This document shows positions 1 to 7,576 of a stretch of DNA of 36,749 nucleotides, piece by piece (positions within the stretch are counted from its first letter, which is position 1; the number at the start of each line of letters is the position of its first letter). Position numbers and translations under genes: made by a program. The notes beneath the pieces were generated by a model that did not search any database, was not told the origin of the DNA, and was given only the letters and a program-made list of their open reading frames with translations. The stretch covers positions 1-36,749 of the forward strand of contig JBJHBT010000040.1 in the NCBI GenBank assembly GCA_050485645.1, in the 5' to 3' direction. This stretch comes from JBJHBP01 sp050485645 (lineage in GTDB: Bacteria > Pseudomonadota > Gammaproteobacteria > Steroidobacterales > Rariloculaceae).

Positions 1-240
1 CGTGGCCGTATTACCGTGGTGGACAGGCCGATGCTGGAGCGCCTTGTCTGCGAGTGCTACGCGGCGTTGACGCGCGAGTCTGATCGTCTGCTCTCGCCTC
101 TGCATAATGCCGGCGCCGCGCGTGCGTCTCCGGCAGAGTCTGCTGCCGGGGACGCGACCCGATCATCCGGTGTTGCTGTTGAGGGGGGGGGACGCCCGGA
201 CTTCGGCGAAGTGAGTCCACCGCGCCTGGGCGTGTCAGAA
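1..240. other. Left-edge stretch with no supported gene
   Basis: The short open frames here are biased-composition, Arg/Ala/Pro-rich shadows with no recognisable domain. A run of nine G lies at 183-191. A small inverted repeat (ACTTCG at 200-205, CGAAGT at 207-212) sits just past the end of the yfaZ-like gene. It might act as a weak terminator, but it has no T tract. I see nothing else. Confidence 0.4.
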
Positions 241-972
241 TCAGAAGTGCCAAGCGATCCCGAGGTGGCCGCCGCGGTCAACCTTGCGGTCGTTGTCTCC
301 CGGAAGGGCGAACTGAAATGTCCGATACCCGACAAAGACGCGAGTTGATACCGTGAGCCGGGTTGAGAACTGAACCGAGACGTCGCTGACGCTGTCCGCG
401 TTCCCGAAGGTGATGATCTCAGGGGCGTAGAACGCGGCCACGGAGAGCGACGTTACCCTGTTGCGTCCCAGGAAGTAGCTCAGCCTGCCGCCGAGGCTGA
501 TCGCAAACACATCGTCCTTCTCGGTGCCGCTAAGGAGTGCGCCGTATACACGGGGACCCACCTGCAGTCCCCAGTTCGGACGCAGCTCCGCGCGGCCGGT
601 ATCGACCAGCAGATCGCCGATGAGGATGAGGTCGCGCTCTCCATTGATGAAGAAGCCGGCGCGGGCCTCGTTGGTGCCGAACTCACCCATGTCGACTTGC
701 CGCGTGTACATGCCCTGCATGGCCTTGTTGCTGATGTAGGCCTCGATGCCTTCGGTGCGTCGGGCGGCCCCGCTCTGCCCGGTCTGCCCGGCCTGACTGG
801 TCTGGCTGGGTAGCTGGCTGGGTAGATTGGGTTGATTGGTCGGTTGGGCAAGCAGTTGCGCAGGCAGACACGCTGCCAGTGCAAACGTGGCGCATGCCAA
901 ACGGCTTACGCTGGCGGCCGCGGACAGTCCGGCGCGGGCGCGCGGATTCGTCGCTGGAGATTCGCAGGTCAT
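241..972 (-). CDS. yfaZ: YfaZ-like outer-membrane beta-barrel protein
   Basis: This 243-residue protein begins with a signal-peptide-like hydrophobic stretch (about residues 20-42, ending ...AQLLAQ) followed by a low-complexity Gln/Pro/Ser/Thr linker. From about residue 75 it shows alternating short strands typical of a small barrel and ends in aromatic Phe (IAWHF), the usual last-strand signature of outer-membrane barrels. The strand pattern and phrases such as GIEAYISN and RVFVGYRTFQF resemble the YfaZ family, whose exact role is unknown. Length is somewhat above the roughly 180-residue E. coli protein because of the linker. AAGGAA lies 5 bases before the ATG at 972, supporting the start. 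It is divergent from the membrane protein at 1207, and nothing ties it to the EPS genes. Confidence 0.72.
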   Translation of the reverse strand: MTCESPATNPRARAGLSAAASVSRLACATFALAACLPAQLLAQPTNQPNLPSQLPSQTSQAGQTGQSGAARRTEGIEAYISNKAMQGMYTRQVDMGEFGTNEARAGFFINGERDLILIGDLLVDTGRAELRPNWGLQVGPRVYGALLSGTEKDDVFAISLGGRLSYFLGRNRVTSLSVAAFYAPEIITFGNADSVSDVSVQFSTRLTVSTRVFVGYRTFQFALPGDNDRKVDRGGHLGIAWHF

Positions 973-1206
973 GTGTCTTTCCTTTTTTGCGGGGTCGGAA
1001 ACGTGCCCCGTCAGCGTGCGAAACTAGCGCGCATGAAGATCGGTTGTCCGTGCGCTACCGTACGAAGTTCTTCTTCAGGAGCAGCCTCCAGGGCCAGGGT
1101 GGCCGGGCCTCGACGTGTGTCGCCGGCCTCGCGTGCGCCACCGCACCGATGCGCAAACCTCCGAACGCTATTGTTGGGGGCTTGCCAAAGTTCAGGAAGC
1201 AAACTC

Positions 1207-2403
1207 GTGACGCGTGATGAGCTGCTCGCGGCCGTTGAAGCGCAAGCTGCGCAATTCGATCAGGGTCGACTGTCGGCCGCGCAGCTGCGTTCCTGGCTGC
1301 ACGCTCTGCAAACGGACGATCCGGACTCGTTGCAACGCCTGATAGCGGCCCTCGATTCCGACGATGGCAAGGATCGGCTCGGCCCGAACGGCTGGCTTGC
1401 TGTTCGCGGCATCCTCGATGATCTGCACGTGGAGTCCGGGGGACTCGCGGATAGCGATGCATTGCCGGCCGAATCGTCGGCCGATGCTACGGCGAGGCCC
1501 GCCGTCGAGGCCGCGCTGCCCCCACTTCGGGACCGGCGCGGCATACCGGATTGGGATGCCACGGCCGCACTGCCGGCCCGGCCCCTCGCCGATGCCCGCC
1601 GACAGACCGCCACCCGCCATCGTTACACCCGGGCTGCCGAGGTCGGCGTAGTACTCCTGTCGGTGTTTTCAGTGCTCGGACTGTCCGCGGTGGCTGCCCT
1701 GGCGCTGTCGCCAGGCTTGCGGCACCGGGTGCCGTTCGAAGCGCCGGCATGGGTGCCGCAGGAGTGGATGATTGGCTGGACCGACGAAGATCGGGCGGAG
1801 ACGGGATCGTCGGATTCGGCGAGTGCCGAATCATTGACAACCCGCGTGCAGCGGCGGGTGCCCGAACCCGAGCTGGAGCTGGAGCTGGAGCTGGAGACCG
1901 AGCCCGAGCTGGAGCAGGTGCGAGAGCCAATGCTCGCACCCGCGTCCCAGGACCAACCCGAACCCGGGACGTCGCGTGAGGGCGCTCCGGACGCGCTTGC
2001 GACGGTGCAGGCGCTGGATCAGCGCGCGCTGCCGGATGAGCCGTCGCAGGGGCCCGCATCGGTGCCGACGCGTTTCTCCTTCGCCAGTAGCCAGCTGCGC
2101 GTCTCCGGAGCAGAACCCGCCATTTTGCTGCCGGTGATTCGTGAAGGGGCGCTCGCTGCGGAAGCGCGGCTTCGATTTCAGATTCTGCCCGGTAGCGCGC
2201 GACCCGAAGAAGACTATGTGCCGTCGTCCGATTCGAGCGTCCGTTTCGCGGCTGGTGAGGAGCGCGCGCTGATCATCGTGCCCTTGTATCGCGGCGGCGA
2301 ACCCCGCGGCGAGCGTAGTCTGCGCGTGCGTCTGCTTGTCGATGATCCGGCGGCGGCTGGCGACGTGACGGATGTGCAGATCACGCTCGCCGGATCCGAT
2401 TGA
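1207..2403 (+). CDS. Single-pass membrane protein with Calx-beta-like domain
   Basis: I chose GTG 1207 because AGGAAG (1194-1199) sits 7 bases upstream and the reading frame before it looks non-coding. The 398-residue product has an acidic, probably cytoplasmic N-terminal part (1-140), one transmembrane helix (about 143-165), an extracytoplasmic linker rich in Glu, Leu and Pro (about 195-285) with a perfect LELELELE repeat, and a C-terminal domain (about 289-398). That domain follows the Calx-beta pattern: FSFASS at its start, then an ILLPVIREG-like strand, EEDYVP, SVRFAAGEE and SLRVRLLV. Calx-beta domains are calcium-binding or adhesive beta-sandwich modules; the function here is unknown. 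It may bind surface polysaccharide or calcium, but that is inference. The gene precedes the ATP-grasp gene by 106 bases with a possible promoter between them. Confidence 0.75.
   Translation: MTRDELLAAVEAQAAQFDQGRLSAAQLRSWLHALQTDDPDSLQRLIAALDSDDGKDRLGPNGWLAVRGILDDLHVESGGLADSDALPAESSADATARPAVEAALPPLRDRRGIPDWDATAALPARPLADARRQTATRHRYTRAAEVGVVLLSVFSVLGLSAVAALALSPGLRHRVPFEAPAWVPQEWMIGWTDEDRAETGSSDSASAESLTTRVQRRVPEPELELELELETEPELEQVREPMLAPASQDQPEPGTSREGAPDALATVQALDQRALPDEPSQGPASVPTRFSFASSQLRVSGAEPAILLPVIREGALAAEARLRFQILPGSARPEEDYVPSSDSSVRFAAGEERALIIVPLYRGGEPRGERSLRVRLLVDDPAAAGDVTDVQITLAGSD
1873..1896 (+). repeat. In-frame hexanucleotide repeat (CTGGAG)x4
   Basis: Four perfect copies of CTGGAG encode Leu-Glu pairs in the linker of the Calx-beta-like membrane protein. 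Degenerate CCCGAG/CTGGAG units flank them. Unit number changes would lengthen or shorten the linker without shifting the frame. Confidence 0.85.
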
Positions 2404-2428
2404 TGCGTCTCCGCCCGCGTCGGCGCGG

Positions 2429-2486
2429 TTGGCGATAGTCCGAACGGCACTGGGTATACTTACAGAATCCCTGTCACACTGTCACA
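2429..2486 (+). promoter_or_regulatory. Candidate promoter and tandem CTGTCACA operator
   Basis: TATACT at 2455-2460 is a good -10 hexamer. TTGGCG at 2429-2434 is a poor -35 partner with a 20-base spacer. Immediately downstream, CTGTCACA is repeated in tandem (2471-2478 and 2479-2486), where an operator would overlap the start of the transcript. The ATG of the ATP-grasp gene is 24 bases further on. Only the -10 and the repeat are clear; function is inferred. Confidence 0.35.
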
Positions 2487-2509
2487 GCGGTGAGCCATTA
2501 TCCTGGCGC

Positions 2510-3742
2510 ATGCGTGTTCTGGTACTGGGTGACTATCGTCAGACCGTCACGGTCGTTCGCTCGCTTGGGCGCTCCGGTCACGAAGTGACTCTCGCAACGG
2601 ACGATCGGCGCAGTTCGACTGCCAGATCGCGATACGTTTCCGACGTCTGGTACTACGGTGGCGGGAGTCCGGAGCGGTTTCCCGACCAGCTCGAGGCGCG
2701 CCTGCGCAGCCACCCGACAGACTTCGTGTTTCCGGTCGGCGAGACGGCGCTGCGTCACCTCACAGCTGCGGCCGCGCGTCTGGCGCCGCTGGCGACATTC
2801 ATCGCGCCGGAGCCGTTGACACTCGAACGATGCTTCGACAAGCGAACCATCAATTCCCTGGCGAGCAGACAGGGTATCCCGACGCCGTGCTGGCTGCCCT
2901 ATACGAGCGCTGAAGACTGGCGGGCGGGAGCACGCCGGATAGGATTTCCGGTGGTGGTGAAGCGCAAGGATTCCGCTTCCCTGGTCTGCGGCCGCAAGGC
3001 GGTCATTCTGAGGACGCCGGGAGCACTTGATCTGCTGCTCGCCAAAGTTGAGGCGAACGCCGATGCAGCGTCCCTGATCCTGCAGAAGTTTGTTTCCGGA
3101 ACCCGTCACAACTGCCACCTTGCGGCAGCCGATGGCCATGTCATAGCGTTCTTTCAGCAGGAAGTGATCCGTACGGACGAGCCCGACGGCACGGGCCTGG
3201 GTGTGGCGGGAATCTCGGTTGCGCCCTCGGCACAACTGCGCGAGTACTGCGAACGACTGACGCGGGAACTTGCGTATACTGGAATCGGTTGCATTCAGTT
3301 CCTCGTCGATGAACACACGGGCGATTCCAACCTGCTCGAGTTCAACGCACGCCTCGACAGCACTGCTGCCCTTCCTTACCGGCTCGGCTATGACTTTCCA
3401 CGACTTGCCATGGCGCTTGCCGCGTACACACACGGCGAGGGCTCCTGCCCGGCGCCGGTTGTCCGGCCGTACCTGACTGGCAAGTCGTATCACTGGTTGC
3501 ATGGCGACCTTCACGCCTGGGTGGGTTGCGCGCGTCGCAATCGCCAGAGCGCTTCCGAGCTGGCCGCATGGGCGGTACGCATGTTGCGAGCTGTGCCAGG
3601 CAGCTATCACCTGACCTGGGAGCTGGGCGATCCGCTGCCGACGCTGTATACCTTCTATAAGGATCTGAAGTTCCGACGGGTACGGACCGCCCAGGCCGAG
3701 CCGAACGCCAGCCAGAGCATCATCGCGGCAGACCGCAAGTGA
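2510..3742 (+). CDS. ATP-grasp ligase
   Basis: The start at ATG 2510 gives MRVLVLGDYR, a Rossmann-like first strand as in other ATP-grasp enzymes; the frame upstream looks non-coding. The 410-residue protein has an N-terminal preATP-grasp domain (1-105), a central ATP-binding region with FPVVVKRKDSA (about residues 150-160), and a C-terminal grasp lobe with IGCIQFLVDE and LLEFNARLDS (about 260-285), where the acidic and Asn residues would bind Mg-ATP. Known members form amide or thioester bonds through acyl-phosphates. It resembles the carbamoyl-phosphate-synthase-like ATP-grasp ligases found in EPS and natural-product clusters; the substrate is not readable. The stop is 4 bases before the next start, indicating cotranscription. 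A role in joining the product of the downstream adenylation/carrier pair to an amine is inference. Confidence 0.8.
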   Translation: MRVLVLGDYRQTVTVVRSLGRSGHEVTLATDDRRSSTARSRYVSDVWYYGGGSPERFPDQLEARLRSHPTDFVFPVGETALRHLTAAAARLAPLATFIAPEPLTLERCFDKRTINSLASRQGIPTPCWLPYTSAEDWRAGARRIGFPVVVKRKDSASLVCGRKAVILRTPGALDLLLAKVEANADAASLILQKFVSGTRHNCHLAAADGHVIAFFQQEVIRTDEPDGTGLGVAGISVAPSAQLREYCERLTRELAYTGIGCIQFLVDEHTGDSNLLEFNARLDSTAALPYRLGYDFPRLAMALAAYTHGEGSCPAPVVRPYLTGKSYHWLHGDLHAWVGCARRNRQSASELAAWAVRMLRAVPGSYHLTWELGDPLPTLYTFYKDLKFRRVRTAQAEPNASQSIIAADRK

Positions 3743-3746
3743 TACG

Positions 3747-4886
3747 GTGAAGCTGAGTCAAGCGCTCAGCATCTCGGACCTGCGTGCGATCGCGCGCCGG
3801 CGCCTGCCGCGCGTGGTGTTCGACTATGTCGAGGGCGGCGCCGAGGACGGCGTCACCCTGCGGGCAAACCGGGAAGCATTCGAACGGACACGTTTCGCGC
3901 CCCGCGTGCTCGTGAACGTGTCGCAACGTTCGCAGGCGTCTGTGATGTTCGGTCATGCGTTTGACAGTCCGTTGGGCATTGCGCCCCTCGGTGCCGCCGC
4001 GCTGTGCTGGCACGATGCCGATCTCGCCATCGCCCGTGCGGCGCGGGGGGCCAACGTGCCTTTTGCGCTGTCTACACATTCTTTCGTGCCGGTGGAACGC
4101 ATTGCCCGGGAGTCCGGCGCGGCACCCTGGTTCCAGCTCTACATGGCGAAGGATCGTGATGTCGCCGGTGTGCAGGTGCAGCGCGCGCTCGACGCCGGAT
4201 GCGAAGTCCTCGTGCTGACGGTCGACGTTCCCGTTGGCGGAAACCGCGAGTACAACGAACGCAACGGGTTCGGCATCCCACTACGCATCGGGGCGCGACT
4301 CGCAATGGACGGTCTCAGTCACCCGCGCTGGCTCACGCAGGTTTACCTCAAGTCGCTGCGTGGTCGCTCCATCCCCGAGTGGAGCCTGCGTCGCGATGCA
4401 GCCGACTGGGACGACCTGGCCTGGTTGCGTACCGTCTGGCCTCACAAACTGCTGGTGAAGGGTGTTCTCACCGCGCAGGATGCCCGACGTGCGTACGAAC
4501 ACGGCGCCGACGGGATCGTGGTTTCCAATCACGGAGGGCGGCAGCTCGATGGTGCGTCGGCCACGCTCGATGTGCTGCCGCAGATCTCAGCGGCTGTCGG
4601 TGGGCGGCTGGCGATACTCGCCGATGGCGGGTTCCGGCGCGGCGCCGATGTTGTGAAGGCGCTCGCGCTCGGCGCGGACATGGCGCTGGTCGGCCGTCCC
4701 GCTCTCTACGGGGTCGCGTCCGGCGGCGAACAGGGGGTTCGTCACGCACTTCAGATCCTGATGAGTGAAATCGACCGGGTGCTCGCCCTACTGGGCGTTG
4801 TCTCGATCGACGAGCTCGGGCCTGAGCACCTCGCAGGGCGACCAGACGATTTTCGGCCGCGCCCGCCGGGTGCTGATCCAGTCTGA
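3747..4886 (+). CDS. FMN-dependent 2-hydroxy-acid oxidase/dehydrogenase
   Basis: A 379-residue member of the glycolate oxidase/lactate/mandelate dehydrogenase family, which oxidises L-2-hydroxy acids to 2-oxo acids with FMN. Family landmarks are intact: the N-terminal VVFDYVEGGAEDG Tyr region, the WFQLYMAKDRD Tyr, VLTVDVPVGGNRE, the FMN-binding Lys in LLVKGVL, the catalytic His262 and Arg in SNHGGRQLDGA, and the phosphate-binding ADGGFRRGADVVKALALGA. It is therefore probably active. The start is GTG 3747, 4 bases after the ATP-grasp stop. Placed between an ATP-grasp ligase and an adenylation/carrier pair it is more likely biosynthetic than a lactate-utilisation enzyme; that is inference. Lactate or mandelate dehydrogenase activity cannot be excluded. 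Confidence 0.88.
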   Translation: MKLSQALSISDLRAIARRRLPRVVFDYVEGGAEDGVTLRANREAFERTRFAPRVLVNVSQRSQASVMFGHAFDSPLGIAPLGAAALCWHDADLAIARAARGANVPFALSTHSFVPVERIARESGAAPWFQLYMAKDRDVAGVQVQRALDAGCEVLVLTVDVPVGGNREYNERNGFGIPLRIGARLAMDGLSHPRWLTQVYLKSLRGRSIPEWSLRRDAADWDDLAWLRTVWPHKLLVKGVLTAQDARRAYEHGADGIVVSNHGGRQLDGASATLDVLPQISAAVGGRLAILADGGFRRGADVVKALALGADMALVGRPALYGVASGGEQGVRHALQILMSEIDRVLALLGVVSIDELGPEHLAGRPDDFRPRPPGADPV

Positions 4887-5267
4887 GGAAACACCTGGCC
4901 TGTGCCTGATGACGTCGGCCAGCTGTGTGTTCCTGCGTACATACGGATCGATCTGTTTGCGCTAGCGTATGGACACGGCACGACCCGACACGACATGACG
5001 GCAATGGCATGACGCCGCATGCCCCGTTCGTATCGGAACATGAACTTCAACCCGGCCCGGCCGCATCGTGCATGGATCGCCTTCCGACCCCCGGACATCT
5101 GAGCCGCCAGCGCGGCTGGAGTCGAACATGACCTGCGAAGATCACGACAGCCGTTGCATCGCCAGACAGACCCACGCCGGCATCGGGCCGAGCACGAATC
5201 AGACCTGGACGCACGGCATTCACGCTGCGTGTGCAAACGGTTCCTGTTCCGACGGATCCTCCTAGCG
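4887..5267 (+). other. 381-base gap inside the plus-strand cassette
   Basis: No frame here encodes a recognisable domain; the open frames are Arg/Ser/Cys-rich shadows. A short purine/ACGAC-rich patch (about 4972-5010) repeats ACGACATGAC-like words. The spacing suggests the downstream GNAT gene may have its own promoter, but I find no convincing -35/-10 pair and no terminator with a T tract. Confidence 0.4.
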
Positions 5268-6461
5268 GTGGAAAGGCGGCACCTGCAGTCGGCGCTGATC
5301 ACGGAGTGGTCAGGTGTGCGTGCGCTCGAGCACGAGTGGAACGGGCTGCTCGAGACCTCGAGGTCGGACACGCTGTTTCTCACGTGGGAGTGGATCAACG
5401 CCTGGATCGATGTCACGGAAGAGCGCCACCGGCCGTTTGTTGTTGTGGTGCGCGACGGTGAAGGCCGATTGTGCGGTGTTGCGCCATTCTACCTGGCGCC
5501 GTATCGCCTTGCCGGCGTCATGCCGTTCCGCATGTTGCGCGTGCTCGCCGACGACCAGACGGGCGCGGAGTATCCCGACTGGATCGTCGAACGCAGCCGT
5601 GCGCCGGAGGTCGAGGCGGAGATCGCCACGACGCTCAGCCTGCACCGAAAGAACTGGGATGGGGTGTGGTTGCCCAACCTGTCGGGTTGGAATGGTGCCG
5701 AGCGGGACCTGCGCCGTGTTCTGGGTGATCACGGATGCCGATCGCAGGGCCGCAGTGTCGCATTCTGTTCGATTGCCTTGCCGGGATCACTGGCGCAGTA
5801 CGAAGCGGGTTTGTCGAAAGGGCAGCGCGAAAAGATGCGTCGCCTGTGCAGAAAAGTCCTTCAGCAGGCCGGGGTGCGGATCACGCGCTGCGACTCTTTC
5901 GAGGATATCGACGCCTATCTGGATGCGCTGTTCGATCTGCATCACCGGCGTTGGCAGCTGCGCGGTGATCCTGGCTCCTTTCAGCGCCGCCCGCGGCTGC
6001 CGCTGTTCTATCGTCGCTTCCTGCCGGTTGCGCTGCGCAGGGGATGGCTGCGGCTTTATGCCTTGCGCGAGGGAGACGCCTTTCGCGCTGTGCAGCTCGG
6101 ATACGTTTACGGCAATACGTTTTACCAGATTCAGGAAGGATTCGACCCGGAGTTCACATCCGGCGCGGGCAACGTACTGCGCCACGAGGTGATTGCGGCC
6201 AGCATTGCCGAGGGTGTCGCGACCTACGATCTGCTGGCAGGTGCCAGTGAGCACAAACGCCGATGGGGCGCCGCATTGCGGGAAGGTCATGACGTTTTCA
6301 TTGGCCGTCCCGGCGTGTTGACCCGGCTCCTGGTTGCGGCCGGCGTCTGGCCGACCGGACGATATCTGCGGCCGGCAGGCGGGAAGGACTTGCGTACTCC
6401 GCTCCAGGCGCGCCCGGCTGTCCGTTCATTGGAGTCAGGCACGCCGGCATCCCCGCAGTAG
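5268..6461 (+). CDS. FemAB/CelD-like GNAT acyltransferase
   Basis: I place the start at GTG 5268; the frame remains open back to 5154, but that extension is Arg/His-rich and unlike the family. The 397-residue protein has the double-GNAT layout of the BioF2/CelD (Acetyltransf_6) family: an N-terminal half with LFLTWEWINAWID and RLCGVAPFYLAP, and a C-terminal acyltransferase half (about 170-310) with QREKMRRLCRKV, LHHRRW, YVYGNTFYQIQEGFDP and the late YDLLAGASEHKRRWG motif. Relatives transfer acyl or aminoacyl groups during EPS or cell-wall synthesis and are common in EPS clusters. In this cassette it is the best candidate to move an acyl group from the carrier protein to a sugar amine; that is inference. 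No clear Shine-Dalgarno sequence is visible. Confidence 0.75.
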   Translation: MERRHLQSALITEWSGVRALEHEWNGLLETSRSDTLFLTWEWINAWIDVTEERHRPFVVVVRDGEGRLCGVAPFYLAPYRLAGVMPFRMLRVLADDQTGAEYPDWIVERSRAPEVEAEIATTLSLHRKNWDGVWLPNLSGWNGAERDLRRVLGDHGCRSQGRSVAFCSIALPGSLAQYEAGLSKGQREKMRRLCRKVLQQAGVRITRCDSFEDIDAYLDALFDLHHRRWQLRGDPGSFQRRPRLPLFYRRFLPVALRRGWLRLYALREGDAFRAVQLGYVYGNTFYQIQEGFDPEFTSGAGNVLRHEVIAASIAEGVATYDLLAGASEHKRRWGAALREGHDVFIGRPGVLTRLLVAAGVWPTGRYLRPAGGKDLRTPLQARPAVRSLESGTPASPQ

Positions 6462-6513
6462 CCCGATTGGATCAGCATTCCCCGCACCGGGAGCAGCCGG
6501 AATGGCATGAGCG

Positions 6514-6525
6514 CTGTTTAAACAG
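6514..6525. promoter_or_regulatory. Perfect 12-bp palindrome, candidate operator
   Basis: CTGTTTAAACAG is a perfect palindrome, AT-rich within GC-rich surroundings, in the 95-base gap before the flavin monooxygenase gene and 32 bases ahead of its ATG. The position and symmetry suit a dimeric repressor or activator site. It is not a standard LexA box, which has eight rather than four bases between CTGT and ACAG. Confidence 0.4.
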
Positions 6526-6556
6526 AACACTGGTGCCGCAAATCGAGAGTTATCCC

Positions 6557-7576
6557 ATGAGTGCCCGGACTTCAGGCCTGAAACTTTTTACCACCTGCCC
6601 GATCTCGACGCTGGAGCACCCGCGCACGGCCGTTCGCCGGCTGGAGGAGGTCGCGAACTGGAGCGAGCGCGCCGGTTGCGAAGGCATGCTGGTGTTTTCC
6701 GACAATCGCCAGCTGGATCCCTGGCTCGTGGCGCAGATCGTCATCGGGGCGACCGAACAACTGTCCCCGCTGATCGCGATTCAGCCCGCCTACATGCATC
6801 CATATACCGTTGCGAAAATGATCACCTCGCTTGCGTTTCTTCACGATCGCCGTGTGTGTCTGAACATGGTCGCGGGAGGATTCAAGAATGATCTGCTCGC
6901 GCTGAACGACCAGACTCCGCACGATGATCGCTATGACCGTCTGGTCGAGTACACGACCATCGTCAGGGACCTTCTGCGGGTGCCAGAGCCAATGGGTTTC
7001 GAGGGCAAGTACTACGCGGTCAGGAACCTGAAGCTCACGCCGCCGATTGCGCCGGCGCTGCTGCCCGGCATCTTCGTGTCCGGGTCGTCGCAGGCAGGTC
7101 GCGACGCGGCCGCACGCCTCGGCGCGACAGCCGTGGAGTATCCACAACCGGCGAGCAAGCTCAATGGGGCGGTACCCACCAACGGCACTTCGCAGGGCAT
7201 TCGTATCGGGTTGATCGTTCGTGATGACGAAAGCGAAGCCTGGTCGGTGGCGCATGAACGCTACCCCGCGGACCGCAGAGGCCAGATTACGCGCCAGCTC
7301 GCCAACAAGGTCTCGGATTCGCACTGGCATCGACAGCTGAGTGAGATGGGCAACGAGGCGGCCGAGCAGAATCCGTACTGGCTGGTCCCGTTCGAGAACT
7401 ACAAGGCCATGTGTCCGTATCTGGTCGGCAGCTACGATCGTGTCGCGAGCGAACTCGCGCGCTACGTCGATCACGGCTATACGACGTTCATACTCGACGA
7501 ACCGGCGAGCGCCGAGGAGCTGAAGCATATCGAAGTCGCATTCAGGCGTGCCTCCGAACGGTGTGCGCTGGCATGA
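6557..7576 (+). CDS. Luciferase-like (LLM) flavin-dependent monooxygenase
   Basis: The start at ATG 6557 follows CGAGAG; the frame upstream lacks family sequence. The 339-residue protein is a TIM-barrel LLM-class enzyme closest in feel to alkanesulfonate monooxygenase SsuD: WLVAQIVIGATEQLSPLIAIQP, TVAKMITSLAFLHDRRVCLNMVAGG, HDDRYDRLVEY, IFVSGSSQAGRDAAARLGA and GIRIGLIVRDDESEAW are recognisable. By hand alignment the SsuD residues Cys54 and His228 are replaced (Leu and Gly) while Arg226 is kept, so simple desulfonation is doubtful. Such enzymes use reduced FMN and oxygen; no flavin reductase gene is visible. It overlaps the adenylation gene by ATGA, so the two are translationally coupled, and a substrate carried on the adenylation/carrier pair is plausible. 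Confidence 0.85.
   Translation: MSARTSGLKLFTTCPISTLEHPRTAVRRLEEVANWSERAGCEGMLVFSDNRQLDPWLVAQIVIGATEQLSPLIAIQPAYMHPYTVAKMITSLAFLHDRRVCLNMVAGGFKNDLLALNDQTPHDDRYDRLVEYTTIVRDLLRVPEPMGFEGKYYAVRNLKLTPPIAPALLPGIFVSGSSQAGRDAAARLGATAVEYPQPASKLNGAVPTNGTSQGIRIGLIVRDDESEAWSVAHERYPADRRGQITRQLANKVSDSHWHRQLSEMGNEAAEQNPYWLVPFENYKAMCPYLVGSYDRVASELARYVDHGYTTFILDEPASAEELKHIEVAFRRASERCALA

Noticed and set aside
183..191. G9 homopolymer as a possible phase-variation tract
   Set aside because: It lies in no supported gene and has no promoter context that I can identify.
6514..6525. LexA box
   Set aside because: CTGT and ACAG are separated by four bases, not the eight of the gammaproteobacterial LexA site.
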